DNA of 64,000 nt from Chitinophaga rhizophila (GTDB lineage Bacteria > Bacteroidota > Bacteroidia > Chitinophagales > Chitinophagaceae). The stretch spans positions 434,001 to 498,000 of the forward strand of contig NZ_JAICCF010000004.1 of the NCBI RefSeq assembly GCF_019492185.1, read 5' to 3'. Under the pieces are notes generated by a model. The model was not told the DNA's origin. It did not search any database and saw only the letters and a program-made list of their open reading frames with translations. Position 1 is the stretch's first letter, and each line of letters opens with the position of its first letter. A program made the translations under genes and the position numbers. Below are positions 43,694-53,400 of the stretch, one piece after another.

Positions 43694-43825
43694 TACCTTT
43701 GCACGTGCATTTACAGATAGACCTTCAAACTTATCATAGATAAATACTAACAGGGATATAAAGAAATTAAAGGATCTGTTTACGTTAATTTATCTGGTGT
43801 AGCCCTGTTCTCAGGGCTCTTTCTT
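43694..43825 (+). ncRNA. Candidate structured small RNA with its own promoter and terminator
   Basis: An exact -7 box TACCTTTG at 43694-43701 is followed by about 120 non-coding bases ending in AGCCCTG-TTCT-CAGGGCT and a T-rich tail (43801-43825). Inside, AGATAAAT (43738-43745) pairs with ATTTATCT (43788-43795). AACAGGG (43749-43755) can alternatively pair with CCCTGTT (43803-43809) of the terminator stem. No gene follows on the same strand for 4 kb, so it would be a free RNA, not a leader. The family is not recognised. Confidence 0.4.
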
Positions 43826-43859
43826 TTATATCATCTTTCTTAATATATCCTGTCCTCAA

Positions 43860-45635
43860 TTAACGATCCGTTAACGCGCCCATAAAATCAATAACAGCTG
43901 CTATCTCTGCCGATGACAACTGTAAAGAGTCAGCAGATAACGTCTGTCCGGGTACCACAATGCCATAGCCGGCAGCGCCGCCTTTGTTATAGAACTCCAT
44001 GACTTCCTCCAGCGTACGATAAGCCCCATTGTGCATGTACGGAGCAGTCAGGCTGATATTACGCAGCGTGGGCGTTTTAAATGCATACTTCAACTCATCC
44101 AGTTTAGTATGGATATACCTTCCCATATCCGGATCCAGTTCTTTCGCACCCGGAGCTTTCAATACACCCAGCACTTCTGACTCAGTAGTGGCAAATGAAG
44201 GTGCAGCTGTACCATTGAACAGTGGCATAAAGTGACAGGTGGCACAACGGGCTTTCCCAATGAACAGGTTCAGTCCCTTTTTCTGCTGAGCCGTCAGCGC
44301 CGTCTGCTCACCCCGCATATACCGGTCGAAATCTGAACGGAAAGGGTGTAATTCTCTTATATAAGCTGCGATCGCCCGCATGACATGCCTCGGTAGTATA
44401 GAATCCTGCATGTCGGGAAATGCGCCTTTAAATCGCGATTTCAGGGCAGTGTCCTGATTCAGCCAGGCAGATACCCGCTCTGGCGAAGAATGCATCTCGG
44501 CTTCGTTATGCAATACATCCAGTACCTGGTTCTCCAGCGTAGGCGAACGCATATCGTAAAACTGCGCCTGTTGCAGGCCGGCATATAATAAAGTCGGTGT
44601 ATTACGCAGTACGGTGGCCCCTCCGTCCAGGGAAACGTTTTTAGGCAATCCGTCAGTGAACGCTTTCTCCGGCACATGACAACTGCTACAGTTACGCCGG
44701 CCATTACCGGCCAGCCTGTTATCGTAAAACAGCATCTCACCTAAAGCTACCTTGTCAGGCGTCGGTGCGGCATCAGCATTATGCACGAAGTAAGCTGTAT
44801 TGAATGCGCCGCTGTCAAACAATGTACGTGCGGTATTTTTTAATGCCTGCGGATATTTGATTGGTTGCAGCCCTTCCGCATAGAACCAGTCGGTCATCGC
44901 AGCGGATAATGGATTCAGGTGCGACACCAGTAATTGGGCGTAGTCAAATCCGCCGTCAGGCGCAACCTTTCCGGTCGCTGCAATGGTGCTGTCGAAACGC
45001 AGCAGCAGACTGTCGGGCGCACCGGTCAGCTGCATCACATCCCTTACTGCCTGCAAAGCTACGCCTGTCTCTGTCAGCCCCCATCCCGACAAAGGCGTAT
45101 CAAAGCCGGTAATTCCCTGCGTTGCGGTGCGGAACACCTCCATTTTACAGGCATCAAAAACATGGGCAGTATCAAAACGGGTATTCTCTACGGTATGTCT
45201 TAAGGGAATGAGGCTGGAAACAAGCCCTTTGGCTTCTTTCTGCAGCGCTTTGTGCAAGCTAGTATCATAGGGGAATAACAGTTCTTCGATGACCTGCAGC
45301 CCTGCAGGATCGGAAGCTTTGTTTTCTTCTACTTCTATTTCAGGTAGTGGCGGCCCGTTCAGTTGGCGGGACGTAGCGGGGGCATAATAGGCGCTGAACC
45401 ATTCCAACTGTTTATACAGCCGCCTGCAGTCCCTGAAGACTGTTTTCAGTTCCGGCTCTGGCGCACGCGCAGCGACCAGTGCCTGCAGGTGTTCCGCCTC
45501 TGCCTCCAGTGAGTCAAGATGCAGTGTTAACCAGTTGTGGATAGTGTTGTCGAGAGTAGCTATGGATGATTGTCTGTTGGTACATGCCAGCCAGGTAAAG
45601 ATGCTGGCGGCGGCTAAAAACACGAATTTCCTCAT
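43860..45635 (-). CDS. Di-haem cytochrome c peroxidase-like lipoprotein
   Basis: The start at 45635 (MRKFVFLAAASIFTWLAC) gives a lipoprotein signal and excludes a terminator hairpin that lies in the longer frame. The C-terminal ~330 residues are a bacterial di-haem peroxidase with CxxCH sites CSSCH and CATCH and the closing stretch TLRNISLTAPYMHNG. The N-terminal ~230 residues are helical and not part of the classic enzyme; some family members with such extensions act in oxidative metabolism. It should act in the periplasm, reducing hydrogen peroxide or accepting electrons. The actual substrate is not proven. Confidence 0.9.
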   Translation of the reverse strand: MRKFVFLAAASIFTWLACTNRQSSIATLDNTIHNWLTLHLDSLEAEAEHLQALVAARAPEPELKTVFRDCRRLYKQLEWFSAYYAPATSRQLNGPPLPEIEVEENKASDPAGLQVIEELLFPYDTSLHKALQKEAKGLVSSLIPLRHTVENTRFDTAHVFDACKMEVFRTATQGITGFDTPLSGWGLTETGVALQAVRDVMQLTGAPDSLLLRFDSTIAATGKVAPDGGFDYAQLLVSHLNPLSAAMTDWFYAEGLQPIKYPQALKNTARTLFDSGAFNTAYFVHNADAAPTPDKVALGEMLFYDNRLAGNGRRNCSSCHVPEKAFTDGLPKNVSLDGGATVLRNTPTLLYAGLQQAQFYDMRSPTLENQVLDVLHNEAEMHSSPERVSAWLNQDTALKSRFKGAFPDMQDSILPRHVMRAIAAYIRELHPFRSDFDRYMRGEQTALTAQQKKGLNLFIGKARCATCHFMPLFNGTAAPSFATTESEVLGVLKAPGAKELDPDMGRYIHTKLDELKYAFKTPTLRNISLTAPYMHNGAYRTLEEVMEFYNKGGAAGYGIVVPGQTLSADSLQLSSAEIAAVIDFMGALTDR

Positions 45636-45656
45636 GTGCATACGCGGATGTAATAG

Positions 45657-45690
45657 GAAAAGTTTCCCTCCGTGAAGAGGGAAACTTTTT
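45657..45690. terminator. Bidirectional-looking terminator
   Basis: AGTTTCCCTC and GAGGGAAACT form a 10-bp stem with a 6-base loop and A/T flanks on both sides (AAAA before, TTTTT after). It lies 24 bases after the stop of the PhoX-like gene on the minus strand, so it separates it from the peroxidase gene. Confidence 0.8.
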
Positions 45691-45713
45691 ATAAAGGCCA
45701 TGAAGCCAGATGA

Positions 45714-47186
45714 TTATTTTTCAATACCAGTGATGATCACTGTCTGACCGCCTTCTTTATTCGTAGTGAGTCCACTACCGTCAGCGTTCACAAATTTGCT
45801 GTCTGTCCAGGTGTGCGGGTGGATATTTACCACGAATGTATTGGGCTTACCAACCAGGTCGGAAATGTCATACATTGCACCATATTCCCATGAACCCAGG
45901 CGGGTATCGTTACCTGGGTTATATTTGGCGTTGAAAGTAGCATCGTTACGGCGGTGATCCATTTCCAGCATAGGCTTCAGCGCCTTTGTAGCGATGTTGT
46001 ACTGCCAGATGCGACCGTCATGTTTGTTATCTGCATAGTAAGAATCGCCATCTTCCTGCACGTATACAAAGTTTTGGGTAACGCATACGTTATCTGGATT
46101 CACCAGGCTGTTACCCGGATCAACGTTACCGTCAACCAGCGGCGTCAGCTTTCCTTTCAGCGGATTGGAAGCATCCAGTACCAGTTCATACAGGCGGCCC
46201 CACATGGTCAAACCCGCAACAGGCGTCTTCTTGTCTGACTGGCTTACACCGGTAGCAGTGAAGTACAGTTTACGATTATTTTCAACAGAACCTTTACCAT
46301 AATCCAGGTCTTCCACACGAGCAAACTGGATAGCTTTCTGCGCGACTGTCTGGGCAGCCAGTTCAGCGCCGGTGCTGGTAGCTACATCTTCGTAAGCCAC
46401 AAACTCCACATCGTACGCTTTACCAACTTCCATATCTGTCTCGACGATATTCTGGTCTACACGACGCAGCATATACAGTTTACCTTTTGACAAGTCGCCA
46501 ACTACGTCAGACAGGTACAGGTTTACCTGACCTAAGCCCTGGCGGCTGCTTTCATCTTCGCCGATGAAGATGGCGGTTTTACCTGGAAATGCATTTTTAG
46601 ATAATGGCACTGCGTTTTCTGCACTGCATTTACCTAATGCCGGTACTGTACGGTTTGTCTTTTTAAGGTCAGCTGATCCCATTGGATCAATGGCATGAAT
46701 CATTGATTCGCCATCTGTCTCACCTGCTGTGAGGAACATCGGGCCAAAGCCATGTTCTGCAGGATCGGCCATGGTGGCGGAGCAGAGGCGCATACTACCA
46801 CCCTGTGCATCTACGATATACTCGCCTTTTACAGGTTTCAGTTCTTTGTCGAGGAAGACACGGGAAACAGAGAAGAGGATCTCGTGATTGGTGATCATTA
46901 CATAACCATCACCATTAGGGTTTTTAATCATGCCTGCACCGTCAGGTTGCGCGCCATATCTGAAGGCAGGAGAACCGGACAATGTATCATCACTGCTGAT
47001 CAGCGGATAAATTTTCAGGTTATCAAAACCTGGTAATGCCTTTACCAGAGATGGTGTTACAGATTGTGTCTTAATGGGCAGTCCTGTCTCAGGAGGTGTA
47101 GAAGGGTTGTCATTGTTACTACAGCCAGCCATCAGTACCGCAGCCACCAGCGGACTGATTTGACTCATCAGAGAATTAAGCTTCAT
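45714..47186 (-). CDS. PhoX-like (DUF839) lipoprotein
   Basis: The start at 47186 (MKLNSLMSQISPLVAAVLMAGC) gives a lipoprotein signal; the longer frame adds 13 residues. The 490-residue protein has the pattern of PhoX/DUF839-type beta-propellers, for example GAQPDGAGMIKNPNGDGYVMITNHE near the start and NPDNVCVTQNFVYVQEDGDSYYADN later. PhoX enzymes are calcium/iron phosphatases, but key residues cannot be checked here, so phosphatase activity is unproven. It is anchored outside the cytoplasm. The peroxidase gene lies downstream after a terminator. Confidence 0.75.
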   Translation of the reverse strand: MKLNSLMSQISPLVAAVLMAGCSNNDNPSTPPETGLPIKTQSVTPSLVKALPGFDNLKIYPLISSDDTLSGSPAFRYGAQPDGAGMIKNPNGDGYVMITNHEILFSVSRVFLDKELKPVKGEYIVDAQGGSMRLCSATMADPAEHGFGPMFLTAGETDGESMIHAIDPMGSADLKKTNRTVPALGKCSAENAVPLSKNAFPGKTAIFIGEDESSRQGLGQVNLYLSDVVGDLSKGKLYMLRRVDQNIVETDMEVGKAYDVEFVAYEDVATSTGAELAAQTVAQKAIQFARVEDLDYGKGSVENNRKLYFTATGVSQSDKKTPVAGLTMWGRLYELVLDASNPLKGKLTPLVDGNVDPGNSLVNPDNVCVTQNFVYVQEDGDSYYADNKHDGRIWQYNIATKALKPMLEMDHRRNDATFNAKYNPGNDTRLGSWEYGAMYDISDLVGKPNTFVVNIHPHTWTDSKFVNADGSGLTTNKEGGQTVIITGIEK

Positions 47187-47271
47187 ACGTGTTGATAGAT
47201 TTGAGGCGCAATATCCAGCACGCATGTTGCGGCAATGTTAATCCCACGTTAAATCAATGTGAAGGAATGCG

Positions 47272-47934
47272 TCAGACCCTGGCTTTTTCAATGTCCGGCG
47301 TTTGATACATTGACTCAGGAATCTCTGCCAGGGCGGATGGGTGCAGCTTTTCACCCAGGCCGTAGTACTCCTGGAAACTCATGATCAGCGGACGCCATTT
47401 ATCCGGATCGATTTTGTTTTTCCTGCCATCCATCAATATGCTTTCTTCGAGATATACCCGGGTAATCCTCATTTCCAGCGTCAATATTTTGCCGCGTTGC
47501 ACAGGACTGTCTGCCGCCAACGCATACGTACCTTCCAGTACTGCTTCCAGTTGCACGGGGCATTCCAGTACCCTGGGAGCGGTAACCGTTTCTGCGGCCA
47601 GCGGCGTCATATCTGCCAGTTCAAACTTACCGGGCTCATAGCGGTAACCTTTTTGCTGCTTGCCCGTAGGGACAGGGTTACTGCCGGTAGTACGGGCCAG
47701 CCGGTTGACTGATTGTACCTGTGCTACAGATGGCAGATTAAGTACACAGGACCGGTTACGCAGTATGTTTTCAGTCGTTTTGGACAAGGCAGATAAACCC
47801 AGCATACAACGCCAGCCCAGCCAGAAAACAGACGACATAGGTGCCAGATTGAAGGTATTGTCTTCGTTAACAGTGCTGATCAGTACTACGGGCGTACCGA
47901 AGTAAAGAATGGAGGGTTCTGCTATTATATGCAT
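47272..47934 (-). CDS. Flavin reductase-like FMN-binding protein
   Basis: A 220-residue protein with a flavin-reductase-like split-barrel: TPVVLISTVNEDNTFNLAPMSSVFWLGW at the start matches the FMN-binding segment of the family. Further conserved parts are NILRNRSCVLNLPS and VECPVQLEAVLEG-like ECPVQLEAVLEG. It should use or reduce flavin with NAD(P)H in the cytoplasm. No partner oxygenase is adjacent. It is separate from its neighbours and divergent from the 48182 gene. Confidence 0.85.
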   Translation of the reverse strand: MHIIAEPSILYFGTPVVLISTVNEDNTFNLAPMSSVFWLGWRCMLGLSALSKTTENILRNRSCVLNLPSVAQVQSVNRLARTTGSNPVPTGKQQKGYRYEPGKFELADMTPLAAETVTAPRVLECPVQLEAVLEGTYALAADSPVQRGKILTLEMRITRVYLEESILMDGRKNKIDPDKWRPLIMSFQEYYGLGEKLHPSALAEIPESMYQTPDIEKARV

Positions 47935-48002
47935 GGTAAATCAATTTAGATAGCGCAAAAGTAGCCGTGCATAAAACAGTATTCAACCCGGTTCTTGCTG
48001 CG

Positions 48003-48032
48003 TTTCAGCTGCAATGGATTTGTTTATTTTTG
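48003..48032 (+). promoter_or_regulatory. Promoter of the GH71/99-like gene
   Basis: TATTTTTG at 48025-48032 is an exact -7 match. TTTC at 48003-48006, 18 bases upstream, is a one-base variant of the TTTG -33 element. It leaves a leader of about 140 bases before the ATG at 48182. Confidence 0.45.
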
Positions 48033-48181
48033 TAGTACAATAATCAGCTGTTGCCCGCCGTTAATAATGTGCGGCTCAGACCATTGTGCGTACACGTACA
48101 GACCATAATCTTTGTTTAACCAGTATTAAATCCTCCATCTGCGGATCCATTACCGGTAAATCCGAACAAAACATACATACT

Positions 48182-49843
48182 ATGAAAATCAGTCATTGCG
48201 TACTCGTAGCAATCAGCCTGCTGTTTGCTAACGGATGTACGAGGCAGACGCTTTCAGGCGATGCCGTAACACTCTCCAACACAAATGAACTTGCTGCAAA
48301 TGCAAAGGCATCTCCTATCGGGGATGTGGTAGGAAAGATTACAGTAGGTTACCAGGGATGGTTTGCCTGTACAGGAGACGGCTCTCCTATTAATGCCTGG
48401 TGGCACTGGACACAGAATTGGGCGCAACTGCCGTCGGCAGCCAATAATGGCATTAAGTCATGGCCTGACGTAAGGGAATATACCAACACCTATACTACGG
48501 GATGGCCTGCACTAAACAATGGGCAGCCTGCCAGGTTATTCTCTTCCTTTTCTGACCAGACCATCAGCACCCACTTCAGCTGGATGCAGCAACATAATAT
48601 TGATGTTGCCGCACTGCAACGCTTTAACCCTAACGGGCAGGAAGGTCCTGTAAGAGATGCTATTACAGCAAAGGTAAAAACAGCGGCAGAAGCTTACGGC
48701 CGTAAGTTCTACATTATGTATGATGTAAGTGGATGGACGAATATGCAGGCAGAGATCAAAACTGACTGGACCAGTAAAATGTCGGCATATACTTCGTCAG
48801 CCGCTTATGCTTATCAGAATGGCAAGCCAGTAGTTTGCATCTGGGGCTTTGGATTTAATGATGATAACCATCCATGGTCCGCAGCTGTCTGCCTGGATGT
48901 GATCAACTGGTTTAAAAGTCAGGGATGTTATGTAATTGGTGGTGTGCCTACCCACTGGCGCAATGAGAACAGCGACTCCAAGCCTGGTTTCATCAACACC
49001 TACAAGGCCTTCAATATGCTGTCTCCCTGGATGGTTGGGCGTATCAGTACAGTAAATGATGCAGATCATTTCTATACCAATGTAAATACCCCCGATCAGA
49101 GCTATTGCAATACCAACGGTATAGACTACCAGCCCTGCGTATTGCCAGGAGACCTGCAGGAAGGACAACGCGCTCACGGAGACTTTATGTGGCGGCAGTT
49201 GTATAACATGGTGAGGCTAGGTGTACAGGGCATCTATATCTCCATGTTTGATGAGTATAATGAGGGTAATCAGATTGCAAAGACAGCAGAAAACAGCAGC
49301 CAGATACCGGCAGGTTCCGGCTTCCGGACGTTGGATGAAGATGGAGTGGCGTGTTCGGCAGACTATTACCTGCGTCTTACCGGAGATGGTGGCCGCATGT
49401 TAAAGGGACAGATAGCACTTACAGCGGTACGTCCTACGCCAACAATGCCAGGAGGTACAGTTGTACCTATCGGACAGACGATTACCTTAAAAGGTTTTAA
49501 TAACCGCTATGTGTGCAGCGAGGGCAATACCCAGCCTATGATCTGTGACCGTACCACCGCTCAGAGCTGGGAACAGTTTACCGTCGTTGACGCAGGTAAT
49601 GGTAAAGTGGCACTACGCAACCAGGGTAATTATGTTTGTACAGAAAACGGCACACAACCTGTTATCTGTAACCGTACAGCGATCGGTCCGTGGGAACAGT
49701 TTGAATGGATCAGCAACGGCGATGGTACGGTTTCCCTACGCGGCAGTAACGGAGCATATCTATCTGCAGAAGATGGTATAGCGAGGATGACATGCAGCAA
49801 GGTAGCGGTAGGTGCAGCAGAACGATTTATTGTTAATCAGTAA
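48182..49843 (+). CDS. GH71/99-like lipoprotein with C-terminal beta-trefoil
   Basis: The start at 48182 (MKISHCVLVAISLLFANGC) gives a lipoprotein signal with Cys 19; the longer frame adds 32 residues. The main domain (about 45-420) has GYQGWFACTGDGSPINAWWHW near its start and an IYISMFDEYNEGNQ active-site-like stretch, as in the family 71/99-like glycosidases of Bacteroidota. Residues about 430-553 hold three related beta-trefoil repeats (each with YVCSEG- or YVCTENG-like and WEQF motifs), resembling fascin/ricin-type sugar-binding domains. It is likely a surface or periplasmic glycan enzyme. The substrate is unknown. Confidence 0.85.
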   Translation: MKISHCVLVAISLLFANGCTRQTLSGDAVTLSNTNELAANAKASPIGDVVGKITVGYQGWFACTGDGSPINAWWHWTQNWAQLPSAANNGIKSWPDVREYTNTYTTGWPALNNGQPARLFSSFSDQTISTHFSWMQQHNIDVAALQRFNPNGQEGPVRDAITAKVKTAAEAYGRKFYIMYDVSGWTNMQAEIKTDWTSKMSAYTSSAAYAYQNGKPVVCIWGFGFNDDNHPWSAAVCLDVINWFKSQGCYVIGGVPTHWRNENSDSKPGFINTYKAFNMLSPWMVGRISTVNDADHFYTNVNTPDQSYCNTNGIDYQPCVLPGDLQEGQRAHGDFMWRQLYNMVRLGVQGIYISMFDEYNEGNQIAKTAENSSQIPAGSGFRTLDEDGVACSADYYLRLTGDGGRMLKGQIALTAVRPTPTMPGGTVVPIGQTITLKGFNNRYVCSEGNTQPMICDRTTAQSWEQFTVVDAGNGKVALRNQGNYVCTENGTQPVICNRTAIGPWEQFEWISNGDGTVSLRGSNGAYLSAEDGIARMTCSKVAVGAAERFIVNQ

Positions 49844-50381
49844 GGAGTTTCCCCACATATTCTGCCACTCCCCTGTCCCGCACAGGTCTTTCCCCATAGC
49901 TCAGACATGTCAGTCCTGTTGTAAGCAGTAGCAGTTCCTTTTCCTGCAAGGCAGCAGGATTAGCCGGTTTTCCTACTGCCTGTTTGCTAATGAGGATACC
50001 ACCTGGCCTGAGGGCCTGTATGACCTCCGGGAACAGCTTACGGTCAAAATGATAATACAGAACAATAAGGTCATAGGTTGCCGGCGGTAAGGTGTAACCA
50101 GACAGGTCGGCGCAGACCGTTTGTACCTGTAATGCCGACGATGCCGCACTCAGTTGCTCCATGGCCACGTCAGATATGTCTACCGCACAGACGTTCCAGC
50201 CAGCTTCCGCCAGATGACGGGTATGCCTGCCGGTTCCGGCCGCTAGATCCAGCGCGAGTCCTGGTGTCGGGAACTGCGGACCAACATATGTTTCATACAT
50301 CGTAAGAAAAAAGGGATCTGGTGTTTCCAGTGAGGGTAATCCTTTCGTATATCGTTCATTCCAAAGCTGTCTGCTGTCCAT
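49833..50381 (-). CDS. Class I SAM-dependent methyltransferase
   Basis: A 182-residue protein with the SAM-binding motif ALDLAAGTGRHTRHLAE, then VCAVDIS (motif II), and YDLIVLYYHFDR plus LRPGGILISK. This is the TehB-like/class I type. The substrate is not known. It converges with the GH71/99-like gene and overlaps it by 11 bases. It is cytoplasmic. Confidence 0.9.
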   Translation of the reverse strand: MDSRQLWNERYTKGLPSLETPDPFFLTMYETYVGPQFPTPGLALDLAAGTGRHTRHLAEAGWNVCAVDISDVAMEQLSAASSALQVQTVCADLSGYTLPPATYDLIVLYYHFDRKLFPEVIQALRPGGILISKQAVGKPANPAALQEKELLLLTTGLTCLSYGERPVRDRGVAEYVGKLLTD

Positions 50382-50411
50382 ACCTGTGCAAAATGGGTAA
50401 AGGTAAGGAAT

Positions 50412-50447
50412 ATAAAAAAAGGCGCCCCGGTATTACCGGAACGCCTT
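50412..50447 (-). terminator. Terminator of the giant adhesin gene
   Basis: On the minus strand AAGGCG and CCGGTA-type arms pair (two stems with a short loop and a small bulge), followed by a run of seven T. It lies 25 bases after the stop of the 2830-aa gene. Confidence 0.75.
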
Positions 50448-50471
50448 GCCTATTTTACTTTACACTTCTTC

Positions 50472-53400
50472 TTATTTCAGTAGCGTAACCTGTCCTTTGA
50501 GGATGATTACCGGACTACCGGCTTTGTTCTTGTAGCTCATCACCCAGATGTAGCTACCACTTTCTACCAGCTCTCCGAGGTAACGGCCATCCCAGCCCAG
50601 CCTGGAGTCTCTTCCGAAGTACACCTGTGTACCCCAGCGGTTGTAGATGTGTAACTGGTATTCGTACATCGGGCCTTTCACCGTTGGTCTGAATAGGTCA
50701 TTCTTACCATCGCCATTCGGTGTGAAGGCAGTTGGTATAGACGGATCAGGCTCACAAGGTTTGAACGTAACGGCTATCTGGTCGGTGGCAGATCCGCAAT
50801 CATTAAAAATGGTTACGGTATAGTAGCCGGTGCTGGTTACCTTAAAGGTATTCGCCGTGCTACCATCCTGCCAGCGCACCTGGTTGCCTATACCTGGTTC
50901 TACTTTTAGATCCAGCGTATTGTCAAGGCAGAGGGTAGTATCTCGGCCGAGGTCAAACGCAGGGATGCCGGAGACGATCACATCCACACTATCCATAGTG
51001 ATCTGAGAACAGAACCTGTCCATTACAGAAACGGTGTATCTGCCTGGCTGGCTTACTTCCTTCACCGGATTGGTATCACCGTCATTCCACAGGTAGGATA
51101 CTGCGTCGGTGTTGGTAGCATCAAGCACTACCAGGCCGCCTGTACAGATTTCGCGCTGAGGGCCGATGTTGATATTGAGGTGTGACTTCAGTGTAACTTT
51201 TACAGTGTCAGTAATGACGCAGCTGTTGCGGGTGACAGTCACCCAGTAATCACCAGGTCTTGATACCACAATAGAATTGCCGGTTTCACCATTGTTCCAG
51301 CTTACGCTGCCACCATCAGGATCGACTGTCAGCATAACAGTTTCGTCAGGGCAGATCTCCGTATCAGGTGTCAGTACAACTGCCGGAGCAGGAGCCACTG
51401 TTACATCTATTTCATCATGGGTAGTACAACCGTTCAGGCTGACGTCCACCATATAACGGCCGGCCATATATACATCGATAAACGGTGTAGTTTCTCCGGT
51501 AGACCATACGAAGCTAGCACCAGGAATGTCAGCCCCCAGTCTCAGGGTAGTGCCTTCACAGATGGTAGTATCTTTCATATCTATCACCGGCGGATTGTTT
51601 ACACTCAGTTTGATCGAGTCTACCGTTGTACAGATACCGTTGGATACTGTTACGGAATAAGTACCCGGATTATTGACAGTAACAGTTGGCGTAAGCGCCC
51701 CGGTTGACCAGCGGATGTTGTAGCCTGCGTTGGCAGCACCTACATCCAGTGTAACTGATTCACCGTTACATACAGCGATATCATCGCCCAGTTCAACAAA
51801 TGGTTTCAGTATGTAGTCGAGGTCATAGGTCACCGTGTCGGAAGAGCAACCGGTAACACCGTCAATAACGGCGAAGGTAGCCTGTGTAGCGCCTTTCAGG
51901 TCGAACACGTTGCTGCTTTGCGTCAGTGGTGTTGCTACCGCTGTAGCAGGTACTACGCCGATCAGTACAAATTTAGGTCTTGTCACCTTGTTCTTCAGCA
52001 TGACCGCGAATCTGGTATTGGAAGAACAGTTAGATGGCATATTCGTTTCCAGTTCCGGCTTAGGGCATGGTTCAACGGTGATTGTCTGGATTCTTTCAGT
52101 AGCAGCGTTACCACATGCATCTGAGATGTTCCATCTTCTGGTGATGGTATACCCGTTACATTTATCTACTACGAATGGATCCTGTGTCATGGCTACCCGT
52201 TTAGGGAAGTTCACATCACAATTATCAACCGCGTAGAGAGTAGCAGGTACCGGTACTGCATCTGTACAGCTGATCGTTACGTCAGCCGGAGCAGGATCGA
52301 TTACCGGGCCGGTAGTATCTGTAACGGTGATCACCTGACGCATTACCGTGGTATTATTACAAAGGTCGCGCGCCGTCCAGGTACGGATCAGTCGGTAGTT
52401 ACCAGCGCAACCACCCTGGATCGTTTCGCGGGTCTGGGTATACCCGATCTTCACGGTACCGCAATTGTCGGTGGCTCTGAGGTTAGTCGGAGCAGTTGGA
52501 ACCGCATCACAGCTAACCGTGGTATCAGCCGGAGGCAGTACTGCGAATACCGGTCTGGTCGTATCCTGAACGGTGACTACCTGTTGCATGGTAGCGGTGT
52601 TACCGCAGGCGTCACTGGCAGTCCAGGTACGGGTCAGTTTATAGCTGCTCAGGCAGGAAGTTGACAGCGACTGCCTGGATTCAGTCAGTCTTACTGTAAC
52701 ATTAGCCGTACAGTTATCAGTAGCTGTTACGTTGTCTACACCAGGAATGCTGTCACAATTGACAGTTATGGCCGCAGGGACGATAACAGAGAATCTTGGT
52801 TTAATTGTATCCTGTACGGTGATGGTCTGGGTTAATACGGTTCTGTTACCACAAAGGTCAGTCGCCGTCCAGGTGCGTACAATCTGGTAGTTGTCAGCAC
52901 ACTTACTGCCGGAGATTGCCTTACGGGTGTCTACCGGATTCACAGTAATCATACCAGGCGTACAGTTATCATTAGCAGTCATTACTTCGCCGGCAGGGAC
53001 TTTGTCGCAGTCAACAGTGATATTCACCGGAGCAATACCATTGAATACCGGCGGCGTCATATCCCTTACGGTGATGATCTGCATTAAAGTATCGCTGTTA
53101 TTGCCACAGGCATCCGTAGCCACCCATCTGCGTACGAGGAGGTAGTTGCTTGGGCAGCTTCCATCCTGTCGCTGTTCAATTGGGGCAATATTCATGGTGC
53201 CCGCGCAGTTATCAGTAGCCGTCAGATTAACCGGTAAAGGTATCGCGTCACAGCTTACCGTTACGTGAGCAGGAGCAGCGGAAGTAAACTTCGGCGCAGT
53301 CTGATCCGTTACCGTGATCACCTGTTGTGCCTGCGTACTGAGGCCGCAACGGTCGGTGGCAGTCCACGTGCGGGTAATGATCGTCGTACAAGTATTCAGA

